DNA of 12,414 bases, taken from positions 1-12,414 of the forward strand of contig JAJZCJ010000067.1 of the NCBI GenBank assembly GCA_021846145.1. Direction: 5' to 3'. The notes beneath the pieces are model-generated. The model did no database searches, was not told the origin of the DNA, and worked only from the letters and a program-made list of their open reading frames with translations. Shown here in pieces: positions 1 to 6,785 of the stretch (positions are counted from its first letter, which is position 1; the number at the start of each line of letters is the position of its first letter). The position numbers were made by a program, and so were the translations under genes. The stretch comes from Bacillota bacterium. Lineage in GTDB: Bacteria > Bacillota > Bacilli > Alicyclobacillales > SLC66.

Positions 1-518
1 TAATTCAAAGCGAAAAGTTTCATGTATTTACCACGAACCATGACTCGCAATAGTACACCGATGTTTAACGAAGTCGTATTTGGTAATGGAACCGTGAAGG
101 AGAAGCTGGTTTTCTGCTGCTTACTGTATACAGAGACATTGACGTGAGAAATCCCCAAGCTGCCCTGCGACTCCAGATTGGCGTAGCCAATCACACGATG
201 GTCCACATAGAAACCGTTCGGGTTCTGTTTCCCTCGCATAAATTGCGGATATTCCTTCACCAGATCTCTCAGCGAATTTCGGTAGTCGTTTGCGTCCAAA
301 GACGCCCAAAAAGAAGGGTATTTACTCCCCCTCGTACCAATGGATACATTACTCGGATTAGCATACGCTTGCAGTTGGACGTTGGCTGCTACTTGCGCGT
401 TCCCTGTCTCCGTTTTTAAGAAGTAATCCGGTTGGTAGCCAGATGCATCAACGTAATATGTACTGATTCCGAGTACAATGAATGGAACAAGTACAGCTAA
501 TTTCCAATAACGTCTCAT
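1..518 (-). CDS. Signal-anchored protein of unknown function, last visible gene of the GntR/ABC operon (partial)
   Basis: I do not recognise this family. The frame is open from an ATG at 518 to the left edge (172 residues visible, C-terminus missing). The start follows a GAGGAGG ribosome binding site with an 8-base gap. Residues 1-3 are MRR, followed by a hydrophobic segment at about residues 6-22, so the protein is probably exported or membrane-anchored; no lipobox cysteine is seen. The rest is polar and rich in Asn, Tyr and Gly with few charged clusters, consistent with an extracytoplasmic beta-rich domain. It lies 39 bases after the ABC permease on the same strand, so it probably belongs to the same transcript and may be an accessory of that transporter. 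Function is not inferable beyond this. Confidence 0.75.
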   Translation of the reverse strand, partial: MRRYWKLAVLVPFIVLGISTYYVDASGYQPDYFLKTETGNAQVAANVQLQAYANPSNVSIGTRGSKYPSFWASLDANDYRNSLRDLVKEYPQFMRGKQNPNGFYVDHRVIGYANLESQGSLGISHVNVSVYSKQQKTSFSFTVPLPNTTSLNIGVLLRVMVRGKYMKLFALN

Positions 519-557
519 GTGTTGCGCCTCCTCAACCTGTTATCTAGTATCGTTACC

Positions 558-1394
558 TCAGAGGGTGATCCGTTTTCGCAGTAAGTAAGAACTTATCCAA
601 AGCGAACCGCTGATGATGAAAATGCCGACGATGATTTCCATTTTGACGACTTCACTAGGATAAAAGTAATTGGGATACCAAGTCGTTGAAATCAGCACGG
701 GTAAAAAGAAGACAAACCCGGCTACGATGCCATACAACACGCCCAAGGCAATGCCTTTCAACTTAAAACTCCGTTCCATTAAAATGGCCGTAAATATCAC
801 GACGACGACCATTAATCCGGCCCCGTAATAGAGAAACCATTCAACCAAGTAACGTGGGAGAAGGAGTGTCAACAGAGTAGATTGATACTGAATCGGATCC
901 AGTGAAATGTTAATTCTCAAACCACTTGGGATCATCGCGTTGAAAAAGTGGATTTCAGGAATTAAAATCAGCGCTTGAAACGCCACCAACCCTAGAACAA
1001 ACAGTAAAATCGTGGCGAGCTTCGCCATATACACATTCATCCTTGCCGTTGGAAGCATAAGTAACCGATAGATAAACGTGCCCTTCCCCCCCCACTCCCG
1101 ATACCAGATGAGGAAAACGTACAACAAGAGGGTTGCGACACCCAATCCGATGGGTGCGTCAAACCACAAAGTTCCGCTATAAGCTAAAAAGTTGGCACTC
1201 AGGTAATGATGAGCGATATATCCACTCATCGTCATCGCATTGATTTGCAAGACCTCGTTCACTTGGTTCATAAAATTTCGTACATACAAAATTAATCCAA
1301 TAAACTGCGACAACAGTGTGACAAGGCACAACACAGCAAAAAATTTCGCAAAACGATTGATTTCCCAATTGAGAAGTTTCACTAAGCGCTTCAT
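558..1394 (-). CDS. ABC-2 type transporter permease, YtrC-like role
   Basis: Membrane subunit expected to pair with the ATPase encoded immediately upstream. The 278-residue protein has about six hydrophobic segments, near residues 18-38, 80-98, 122-145, 184-205, 215-235 and 252-271, which is the usual ABC-2 permease count. Between the second and third lies a basic, aromatic loop (YREWGGKGT near 98-106, then LPTARMNVYMAK near 114-125) of the kind seen in bacterial ABC-2 exporters that contact the ATPase there. The start ATG overlaps the ATPase stop in an ATGA arrangement, which indicates translational coupling. By position it resembles the permeases of the Bacillus ytr operon, but I cannot assign it to a particular paralogue. 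The substrate is unknown; export of an antimicrobial or a cell-envelope role is inference from the family. Confidence 0.85.
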   Translation of the reverse strand: MKRLVKLLNWEINRFAKFFAVLCLVTLLSQFIGLILYVRNFMNQVNEVLQINAMTMSGYIAHHYLSANFLAYSGTLWFDAPIGLGVATLLLYVFLIWYREWGGKGTFIYRLLMLPTARMNVYMAKLATILLFVLGLVAFQALILIPEIHFFNAMIPSGLRINISLDPIQYQSTLLTLLLPRYLVEWFLYYGAGLMVVVVIFTAILMERSFKLKGIALGVLYGIVAGFVFFLPVLISTTWYPNYFYPSEVVKMEIIVGIFIISGSLWISSYLLRKRITL

Positions 1395-2077
1395 TGATAC
1401 ACCTCTTTCATCACATCAAGCACGGATTTCCCTTCTTGCAACCGCACTTCCTCGATGTCGAATGTCTTCACGACCCGGCCCTGGTCCAGCAAGACAACCT
1501 GATCAATCAAATGTTCGATTTCATGAATTTCGTGTGTAGTGATAAGCACACCGCGATCTTCTATTAAATGGCTAGTAAACACGCTTGCAATCTGCTCTCT
1601 GCTGAAGACATCAATGCCGGAAAACGGCTCGTCCATGAGCAAGTAGTCCGCATTCAGGGACAAACCGAGCAGCAAATTCACTTTAGTGGCATTCCCTTTA
1701 GAAAGATCGGCCAACCGATCACGTTCTTTCAGCTTGAAAAACGAGAGCAACTCCATCGCACGCCGCGGATTCCAATTGGGATAGAAATCCTGCATGAATT
1801 GCATGGCTTCTACAATGCGCATATGAGCCGGCATCGTGAGCGTATCGGGAATGAAGACAATTTTTTCGTATATCCTCTGATGAATTGGCTGACCGTCAAT
1901 CTGAATGCGGCCGCCGGAGAGCGGTGTGAGTCCCATGATGGCTTTCATGATGGTCGATTTGCCGACTCCATTGATGCCTACCAAGCAAGTGATTTTTCCT
2001 TTTTCTGCCGTGAACGAGACCTCATCCAGCACTCTTTTCCGGCCATATTTCTTACTGATTTGCATGACTTCAATCAT
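1391..2077 (-). CDS. ABC transporter ATP-binding protein, YtrB-like
   Basis: Cytoplasmic ATPase of an ABC transporter, 228 residues, a normal size for a single nucleotide-binding domain. Visible motifs are Walker A GINGVGKST (34-42), Walker B YLLMDE (145-150) followed by the D-loop SGID, and the switch histidine H182 in LITTHE. Two motifs deviate: the Q-loop position reads FIPDTL (75-80, Asp instead of Gln), and the signature is LSKGN (125-129) rather than LSGGQ. Both changes occur in the YtrB-type branch that works with ABC-2 permeases. The start ATG has an AAGGAGG site about 10 bases upstream. The gene is 58 bases after the GntR gene and overlaps the permease by four bases, so regulator, ATPase and permease form one operon. 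Confidence 0.92.
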   Translation of the reverse strand: MIEVMQISKKYGRKRVLDEVSFTAEKGKITCLVGINGVGKSTIMKAIMGLTPLSGGRIQIDGQPIHQRIYEKIVFIPDTLTMPAHMRIVEAMQFMQDFYPNWNPRRAMELLSFFKLKERDRLADLSKGNATKVNLLLGLSLNADYLLMDEPFSGIDVFSREQIASVFTSHLIEDRGVLITTHEIHEIEHLIDQVVLLDQGRVVKTFDIEEVRLQEGKSVLDVMKEVYQ

Positions 2078-2135
2078 ACGGTGAACTTCCTCCTTCGCGC
2101 GTTGTATGTACTGCTTATCCGCTCATGCGTGTTGG

Positions 2136-2501
2136 CTATTCCGATTCAAATTTTGCCCTGACGATAGCAATCAGTTCATCTACGGGCACTTCAATGTTCC
2201 TGATGTGATCGATAAAATCCGAAACGGCCTCCCAAATGAGCTCATCCCGGATCGACCTTAATATCCGTTCATCTGTCGTAATCCGACTGGGAGAATTCCC
2301 TTCCGTCGTAATCAAGTTCTGCTCCTCCATCTCCTTGTAAGCCCGTTGTGCCGTGTTGGGATTAATCTGAAGCATGCCCGCCAGTTCCCTGCGAGATGGA
2401 ATTTCTTCGCCCGCCACGCGTTTCCCAGTTGCAATCTCTTCTTTAAAACGTCGAACAACCTGCAGATAAACGGGATCGCGGTTGTTAAACAGCACATTCA
2501 T
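2136..2501 (-). CDS. GntR family transcriptional regulator, YtrA subfamily
   Basis: Short (121-residue) repressor-type regulator: an N-terminal winged helix-turn-helix (about residues 8-75, with GEEIPSRRELAGMLQINPNT as the recognition region and AQRAYKEMEEQNLI following it) and a tail of only about 45 residues. That tail is too short for a FadR or UTRA ligand domain, which is the mark of the YtrA subfamily. The ATG at 2501 was chosen because GGGAG lies 8 bases upstream and the protein then begins at the expected MNVLFNNRDPVYLQVV. The longer frame from a TTG at 2555 would run through the operator and adds 18 residues not usual for the family. The gene is first in an operon with an ABC ATPase and permease, as in Bacillus ytrA. 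Autorepression through the inverted repeat at 2556-2581 is inferred. Confidence 0.9.
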   Translation of the reverse strand: MNVLFNNRDPVYLQVVRRFKEEIATGKRVAGEEIPSRRELAGMLQINPNTAQRAYKEMEEQNLITTEGNSPSRITTDERILRSIRDELIWEAVSDFIDHIRNIEVPVDELIAIVRAKFESE

Positions 2502-2555
2502 ACATCCATCTCCCGACATTCCCTTCTTGATCAACCAAATGATCAAATCCGCCAA

Positions 2556-2581
2556 GTGTATGTACTAATTAATTCATACAC
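2556..2581. promoter_or_regulatory. Probable GntR (YtrA-type) operator
   Basis: GTGTATG at 2556-2562 and CATACAC at 2575-2581 form a perfect 7-bp inverted repeat around a 12-base A/T-rich centre that contains the palindrome AATTAATT. It lies between the predicted transcription start (near 2584) and the GntR gene, where a bound repressor would block early elongation or overlap the polymerase. The related string GTGTACTATAC sits next to it, over the -10 box. Binding by the adjacent GntR protein is inferred from position. Confidence 0.6.
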
Positions 2582-2590
2582 AATATGTGT

Positions 2591-2619
2591 ACTATACGGC
2601 TAATACACAAGTTTGTAAA
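2591..2619 (-). promoter_or_regulatory. SigA-type promoter of the GntR/ABC operon
   Basis: Read on the minus strand: -35 TTTACA (2614-2619), 17-base spacer, -10 TATAGT (2591-2596), which predicts a start near 2584 and a leader of about 80 bases before the GntR ATG. Both hexamers differ from the consensus by a single base. The promoter overlaps the 3' end of the upstream pseudogene fragment. Confidence 0.7.
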
Positions 2620-2894
2620 GAAGGTGCTGGGATAATTTGCGCTTGCCCTGCCATTGTGATGACGCGCTGGCCTATCTCCACGTTCAATGCCACGAAGTCA
2701 GGATCAGATGTAAATGATACGACCGCTTTCCCCGCGCTGACCGTCGCCTTCATCGGTACAAGTTCACCATCAGCAGTTAATTTGTAGAGTACCGCATCGG
2801 CGAGAATACTCGGATCGGTGATCGTCACTGTTATCGGTTTTGACGGTGCTGGATAGTTGTATGGGATCCGGCACCACTGCCGTTGCAGCGACAA
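2592..2894 (-). pseudogene. C-terminal remnant of an exported or surface protein (uncertain)
   Basis: An open frame of about 100 codons, ending at a TAG at 2592, reads as an immunoglobulin-like or surface-protein domain: ITVTITDPSIL, then LTADGELVPMKATVSAGKAV and VSFTSDPDFVALN. It has no plausible start: the only initiator-like codon is a TTG without a ribosome binding site. The frame one base away, just upstream (about 2850-2940), encodes a short hydrophobic stretch RRLLIVAATAVV that looks like a signal peptide core. This fits a secreted protein whose middle was deleted or frameshifted. Its last codons overlap the GntR operon promoter. It could instead be a small intact gene, but composition and ends favour a remnant. 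The parent family is not identified. Confidence 0.4.
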
Positions 2895-2956
2895 TCAGCA
2901 ATCGCCGGTGGATTGGATTTGAGACCTCATCGAAATATTTTGAGGTGGCCAACAAA

Positions 2957-2977
2957 CGTCTGGATTGTATCCAGATG
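2957..2977 (-). terminator. Hairpin after the exporter gene, possible intrinsic terminator
   Basis: TCTGGAT (2959-2965), a 3-base loop, and ATCCAGA (2969-2975) form a perfect 7-bp stem, extendable by a C-G and a G-T pair. On the minus strand it lies about 65 bases after the EamA stop codon and is followed by TTTGTTGG, a weak T-tract. It is the likely end of the methyltransferase-exporter transcript. Confidence 0.5.
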
Positions 2978-3041
2978 GGTGACGATTTGAACGGATATCT
3001 TTGAGTAAAATTTCGTTAACATGTTGGCGGGAACCCTATCA

Positions 3042-3971
3042 TCATTCCTCTCCCGTAAGAGTATGTGTTTCGTTTGCTTCGACTTCTTTAGAATGGTTGA
3101 GAAGTCGAATTTGCATCATTAACACGCCAGACATTATTAATAATCCGCCCCATATCACCGAGACTGGAATGGCGTCTCCAAGCAGGAAAAGCGCTTCGAC
3201 CGCTGTAAAAACAGGAATAGCGTAAAGAAACGAAGAGACCCGAGAAGCTGACAATGTCTTTAAAGCATAGAAATACAACGTATAGCCACCGCCAGTTGCT
3301 AAAAGACTCAGACCAAGTAACGCAAAGAGTACATGAGGGGAAGTAAATGCTAGAATAATCTGCATCGGGTGGAGCGTGATCGCAATTGGCAACAAACAAA
3401 GAGCACCCACTGCCATAGATGTTGTCAATAGACGGTCAGGAGCAATGTCGTCTAATAACCGTTTTCCAACAATGTTGGAGATTGCTAAACTGCTAGCGGA
3501 ACCAGCGACAGCGAGAACGCCGATTAAACTCGACTGTCCCAAACCGATGGTAAAACCTTTCGTTGCAATTACAACAGTACCAATTATAGCCAGAATGAGA
3601 CCGACAGCGTGTTGAACCTTAAATCGTTCACGAAGAATGATTGCCCCTAACACCACCGTTAGTAGAGGTTCACTCGCCTCAATAAAAGAGGAAGATACAG
3701 CATTAATCCGACTAACCCCTATCGCGATAAGGATTTGTGGAAGGATAACCAGTGTAACGGAAAATAATAGCAGTCCCGAGAGCCGTAGTTGCGGCCCTCG
3801 GGTTTTTCTGATCAGCATTAACAAACCAAAGATCGGTGTAACAATGGTGACACGAAGCGCCGCAATGGTAATCGGAGAAAGGTTGTTCAGGGAAAGTTGC
3901 GTAAATATGTAAGACGAAGCAATCAAACAAACAGATAATAATAATAAACCGTTCTGACGGAGACGAACCAT
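3042..3971 (-). CDS. EamA/DMT family transporter (probable small-molecule exporter)
   Basis: Inner-membrane protein of the drug/metabolite transporter superfamily: 309 residues with two EamA repeats and about ten hydrophobic segments. The end of each repeat is clear: SFIEASEPLLTVVLGAIILR followed by ERFKVQHAVG (about 95-125), and VFTAVEALFLLGDAIPVSVI with WGGLLIMSGV near the C-terminus. The tail after the last helix is polar and acidic (HSKEVEANETHTLTGEE). The ATG at 3971 begins one base after the methyltransferase stop; an in-frame ATG at 4001 would overlap that gene by 29 bases and has no ribosome binding site. The close spacing implies coupled expression, so the exporter may handle a compound that the methyltransferase modifies; that is inference. 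The substrate cannot be read from the sequence. Confidence 0.88.
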   Translation of the reverse strand: MVRLRQNGLLLLSVCLIASSYIFTQLSLNNLSPITIAALRVTIVTPIFGLLMLIRKTRGPQLRLSGLLLFSVTLVILPQILIAIGVSRINAVSSSFIEASEPLLTVVLGAIILRERFKVQHAVGLILAIIGTVVIATKGFTIGLGQSSLIGVLAVAGSASSLAISNIVGKRLLDDIAPDRLLTTSMAVGALCLLPIAITLHPMQIILAFTSPHVLFALLGLSLLATGGGYTLYFYALKTLSASRVSSFLYAIPVFTAVEALFLLGDAIPVSVIWGGLLIMSGVLMMQIRLLNHSKEVEANETHTLTGEE

Positions 3972-3972
3972 G

Positions 3973-4824
3973 TCAATCAACCGTCCAATTTGAGCTAACA
4001 TCCGCTAGTGGTTTTACTGCCTCTACTAATAAATGGTATCCAAGATAATTGAACGGTGATGTTCCTCCAAGGATATTCTCCAATGAGCGAACCACGTCAT
4101 AAATCCGTTCATCATTTAAAATTTGATCCGAAAGCCATGCGCCGAATGGTGTATTACCACGCAACTCGACCAGTTTAAGGCCAGTCAAAGCACAAAGTCG
4201 GTTGATGTCTTTGGGAGAAAAACTATGCCAAGGCGCCGTGAGATCTTGATTATTACGAGTAGTTGTAAAAATCAACTCTTCTTTTACAACATCTGTTCTA
4301 TCGATGCTGGCAAAGCGATCTACAGATGTTATCTTTTCGAATATTTTGTTCTTAACTCCAAATAGGAATCGCCCACCGGGAGCAAGCACGCGAGTAACCT
4401 CTTTAAATACACTTAGGCGTTCTTCCACAGGTATATGCATCATCGCCAGCATGCAGGTTACTACATCAAAGCTGTTATCGGGGAAAGGTAACGCTGTCAT
4501 ATCGCCTTCTCGGAATTGTATCGTAAGTCCTTTGTCCTCAGCCTTACGTTTTGCAACTTCAAGCATTGCGGGAGATAGGTCTAAAGCGGTGACTGATACT
4601 GCCTGCTCGGCAAGAGGAATGGTAAAACGACCGGTTCCACTTCCTATATCCAGTACACGATCTTTAGAGGTAATCCCGTCGAGTATAAAGAAAAGCTCAG
4701 TTTCAGTAAACCTGTCGTCATTGGCAGTAGAACCGGGAATCCGTTCATCGTATTCCTTTGCAATCGCCTGATATACATTACGAACAGCGCTTTTCTCTTT
4801 TCCAATGTTTATGTTGTTCATCAT
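3973..4824 (-). CDS. Class I SAM-dependent methyltransferase (Methyltransf_11 / UbiE-like)
   Basis: Soluble enzyme of 283 residues that transfers a methyl group from S-adenosylmethionine to an unidentified acceptor. Motif I is VLDIGSGTGRF (57-67), the acidic ribose-binding residue is D82 in ALDLSPAMLE, motif II region is FREGDMTALPFPDNSFDVV (104-122), and the post-II segment is RVLAPGGRFLF (145-155). The C-terminal ~120 residues are variable and probably set substrate choice. The first ATG of an ATGATG pair (4824) has AGGAGGG seven bases upstream; 4821 is nearly as good. It is the first gene of a two-gene unit with the EamA exporter. Such pairs can serve detoxification or export of a methylated metabolite, but the sequence does not show which. 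It is not a DNA methylase: no NPPY-type motif is present. Confidence 0.9.
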   Translation of the reverse strand: MMNNINIGKEKSAVRNVYQAIAKEYDERIPGSTANDDRFTETELFFILDGITSKDRVLDIGSGTGRFTIPLAEQAVSVTALDLSPAMLEVAKRKAEDKGLTIQFREGDMTALPFPDNSFDVVTCMLAMMHIPVEERLSVFKEVTRVLAPGGRFLFGVKNKIFEKITSVDRFASIDRTDVVKEELIFTTTRNNQDLTAPWHSFSPKDINRLCALTGLKLVELRGNTPFGAWLSDQILNDERIYDVVRSLENILGGTSPFNYLGYHLLVEAVKPLADVSSNWTVD

Positions 4825-4872
4825 TCATCACCCTCCTAAATAGATTTTAATGGAACTGGCCGTCTCTATGTA

Positions 4873-4902
4873 TATATATGGAACGAACTTAGAATATACC
4901 AA
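4873..4902 (-). promoter_or_regulatory. Possible promoter of the methyltransferase-exporter unit
   Basis: On the minus strand TTGGTA (4897-4902) is followed after 18 bases by TATATA (4873-4878), about 50 bases before the start codon. The -35 is imperfect and the run of alternating T and A allows other registers, so this is a weak call. Confidence 0.35.
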
Positions 4903-4964
4903 CACTTTACAGGAGAGGTTCTGACGCCGGAAGGAAAAAGATCCAATAGTATGTTTTGATACGT

Positions 4965-4994
4965 AATGATCGTTAGATTCCATTAGCGATCATT
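4965..4994. repeat. Intergenic 11-bp inverted repeat
   Basis: AATGATCGTTA (4965-4975) and TAGCGATCATT (4984-4994) pair over 11 bp with one G-T wobble around an 8-base loop. There is no T-tract on either strand, so it is not a standard terminator. It lies in the gene-free stretch 4825-5120, where I see no coding potential. A second, looser pair, AAAGCGAC (5023-5030) and GTCGCTTT (5071-5078), lies beside it. A regulatory site or a remnant of a mobile-element end are both possible. Confidence 0.45.
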
Positions 4995-5120
4995 CCAACG
5001 ACCTTACCCTTTTGTCCACACTAAAGCGACAATAATGGATTTGTGATTCGATGGTGGATCGGAATTTAGAGTCGCTTTGGGAGAGCATTCACAGCGGATT
5101 GCTTGGTTCTGCTCTGCCTA

Positions 5121-5810
5121 TCATGAATCAGGAGCAATTTCCCTTGATAGCTTTGTGATTGTTTCGCGCGCCTGTACACGGGATTGTACCACTCCGCGAA
5201 CCGCGTCCGAAATTGCTTTGCGAAGCTCAAACGATTTCGGAATGGGCAGAACCACCTCAAAAAAACGTTCGCCAACAGTATCGATAATGTCTGCGGTGAA
5301 CTGCACTGAGCGAATCTGTTGCTGCACCCACGGGTTGTTCATAGCCAAGAACAGTAAACTCGGCGAAATGGTCTCTTTGATGTGTACACGCAGTTTCAGT
5401 ACATGCGATTGGTACAGTATTTCCTTGTCAATAGCCGTGATAAAACAGTTGTTTCCGATCAGATAGGTACCGTCGCGAACAAATAAAATACCGCCCACTT
5501 GCACATCTTGGTTGAGGGCGTATGCTTCGTAGATATCCCTAGACACACCTTGCTTCGGGGTACTTTTAATTTCCCAATTGGCAATATCGCTAGTACGAAC
5601 GAATGGAATATCACCTGTTCCGTATGCCGCTTTGCCGATTTCGTGTCCTGTTTCAACAGACAAAAGGCCCGACTCCACCATGGCACCAATGGTCTGGCAA
5701 TGATGTGTATTCACCAATACGGACTGTTTCGCAGAGAGCGCTGGATTATAGTACTTCGGTATGTACACAACATCTCGAATTGCGCTCGACGTTTGCCAAT
5801 AATGGATCAT
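5121..5810 (-). CDS. Type I restriction-modification specificity (S-like) protein, single target recognition domain
   Basis: A 229-residue protein read as a DNA specificity subunit. It contains the stretch GTGDIPFVRTSDI (64-76), typical of HsdS target-recognition domains, then GGILFVRDGTYLIGNN (106-121), a beta-rich core, and a C-terminal helix rich in charged residues (about 195-224) like the conserved helical spacer. One domain with one helix is half the usual HsdS length, so it would have to dimerise or act as the recognition module of a solo methylase. The start has GGAGAGG five bases upstream and overlaps the stop of the methylase fragment as ATGA. Because that methylase is truncated, this gene has no functional partner within the window; no restriction (R) gene is seen downstream. 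Confidence 0.72.
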   Translation of the reverse strand: MIHYWQTSSAIRDVVYIPKYYNPALSAKQSVLVNTHHCQTIGAMVESGLLSVETGHEIGKAAYGTGDIPFVRTSDIANWEIKSTPKQGVSRDIYEAYALNQDVQVGGILFVRDGTYLIGNNCFITAIDKEILYQSHVLKLRVHIKETISPSLLFLAMNNPWVQQQIRSVQFTADIIDTVGERFFEVVLPIPKSFELRKAISDAVRGVVQSRVQARETITKLSREIAPDS

Positions 5811-5983
5811 GGCTGCCTCTCCATCGTGGCCTTATCGCTCGGCCCATCTTTATAAAGCGGTGCCACATCGGGCACTTCGTCAAGTAATATCCGTTTACCA
5901 TCTGCATCCACTTTCCACGTCGGGTTCCCTCTGCTGTCGTGACCGCACCATTTCACATCACACATGAAAATTGGGTAGGGTTC
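5807..5983 (-). pseudogene. C-terminal fragment of an N-6 adenine DNA methylase (HsdM-like)
   Basis: The frame encodes about 58 residues that read like the end of a type I or related N-6 DNA methylase: PIFMCDVKWCGHDSRGNPTW, then DADGKRILLDEVPDVAPLYK. The catalytic and SAM-binding parts (FxGxG and NPPY/F motifs) are absent. The open frame continues upstream to 6058 but those residues are not methylase-like, so the homologous part ends near 5983, at the start of a strong hairpin and the IS remnant. Its stop overlaps the ATG of the specificity gene, the usual M-S arrangement. The gene has most likely been cut off by an IS-associated event and cannot make an active enzyme. Confidence 0.7.
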
Positions 5984-5984
5984 T

Positions 5985-6015
5985 GTGGAGGCCACTGAAA
6001 AACCAGTGGCTTCAC
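5985..6015. repeat. Strong hairpin at the methylase/IS remnant boundary
   Basis: GCCACTG (5991-5997) and CAGTGGC (6004-6010) form a perfect 7-bp stem around AAAAAC. The stem extends outward by GAG/TTC-type pairs and, past one bulged base, by GTG/CAC-like pairs. It sits exactly where similarity to the methylase ends, so it may belong to the inserted element or mark the breakpoint. No T-tract follows. Confidence 0.5.
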
Positions 6016-6037
6016 AAGAACTGTTACCCAAGGTGAG

Positions 6038-6086
6038 AAAAAGACGACCCCATTCCAAGTTTTTTGGAGTGCGGGTCGTCTTTTTT
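6038..6086. terminator. Bidirectional intrinsic terminator downstream of the transposase remnant
   Basis: AAAAAGACGACCC (6038-6050) and GGGTCGTCTTTTT (6073-6085) are a perfect 13-bp inverted repeat. The inner bases CATTCC/GGAGTG continue the stem with one wobble and one bulge. With an A-tract on one side and a T-tract on the other it should terminate transcription from both strands. It probably belongs to the IS1182-type element and stops transposase transcripts from entering the methylase/S region. Confidence 0.75.
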
Positions 6087-6116
6087 CTACCAAAGTAGGC
6101 AGGTAACGAGGGTTTC

Positions 6117-6785
6117 TTATTTGATCAGTTTCAATATTCTCTTTAAATTAACGGTGAATATAGCCATGGCACCTTGTAACTCCATGCCAACAAGACCCGA
6201 AGATGACGCTACGTCATACCCGTGTCGTTGCTTCAGTTCGCTGTTCTTCGCTTCAATTTTATAGCGTTCCTTCGCTTTTTCCTTAAAGTACTCACTTTCC
6301 TGAAACGCCATCTGTTCTAAGTGTTCGCCCGATTTAATCGTCACCGAGTACGTTTTGCTTTTCGCTCCTTCTGTGTAGCAACCGTCTTTCAACGCGCATC
6401 TTTTGCACTTCTCTACATCAAAGTAATATGTATTGTTTTGGTTTTCACCGATGCCTTTCTTTCCTTGGCGCGCTTTACGAATCGCCATATGTCCAGCTTT
6501 GCAAACGTACATACCAGCATCCTTATTGAACTGAAATTCATCTTCTTTCTTGCGTCCGCCTTGCGTGATCATTGGATTTAATTTGGCGACCAATTCAATG
6601 TCATTGCCGTTGGTATACCTTATATTGTCTTTTTCCGAGTAGGCAGCATCTCCGATAACCGTCTTGACCTCTACACCAGCTACCTTACTTTTTTCAATCA
6701 GTGTCTGTAGTTGCTTACCATCATTCTTTTCACCCGTTGTGACAACAGCCGCCGTAATCAGTCGTTCTACGGTCATGGCAATATG
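6117..6785 (-). pseudogene. IS1182-type transposase, C-terminal fragment
   Basis: The frame encodes the C-terminal ~220 residues of a DDE transposase: HIAMTVERLITAAVVTTGEK, the second catalytic Asp in IGDAAYSEKDN, a cysteine cluster (YVCKAGH, then CKRCALKDGC), the catalytic-Glu segment RYKIEAKNSELK, and the end QGAMAIFTVNLKRILKLIK. This pattern is that of the IS1182 family. The N-terminal half, including the first catalytic Asp, is missing: upstream of HIAMT (codon near 6785) the same frame reads a non-transposase sequence that is the out-of-frame continuation of the IS1634-type gene. The fragment therefore has no start of its own and cannot be active. The stop is TAA-type and intact. Confidence 0.8.

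Noticed and set aside
1568..2161. 197-codon open frame on the plus strand
   Set aside because: It lies antisense to the clearly coding ABC ATPase and has no recognisable domain or ribosome binding site; it is a shadow frame.
2502..2555. Longer N-terminus of the GntR protein from a TTG
   Set aside because: It would translate to within a base of the operator, has no ribosome binding site and adds residues not expected in the family; the ATG at 2501 is better supported.
4304..4771. 155-codon open frame on the plus strand
   Set aside because: It is antisense to the methyltransferase, which has all SAM motifs in order; composition is that of a reverse-frame shadow.
5499..5887. Overlapping plus-strand frames of 94-118 codons
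   Set aside because: Both are opposite the specificity gene and the methylase fragment and show no family features.
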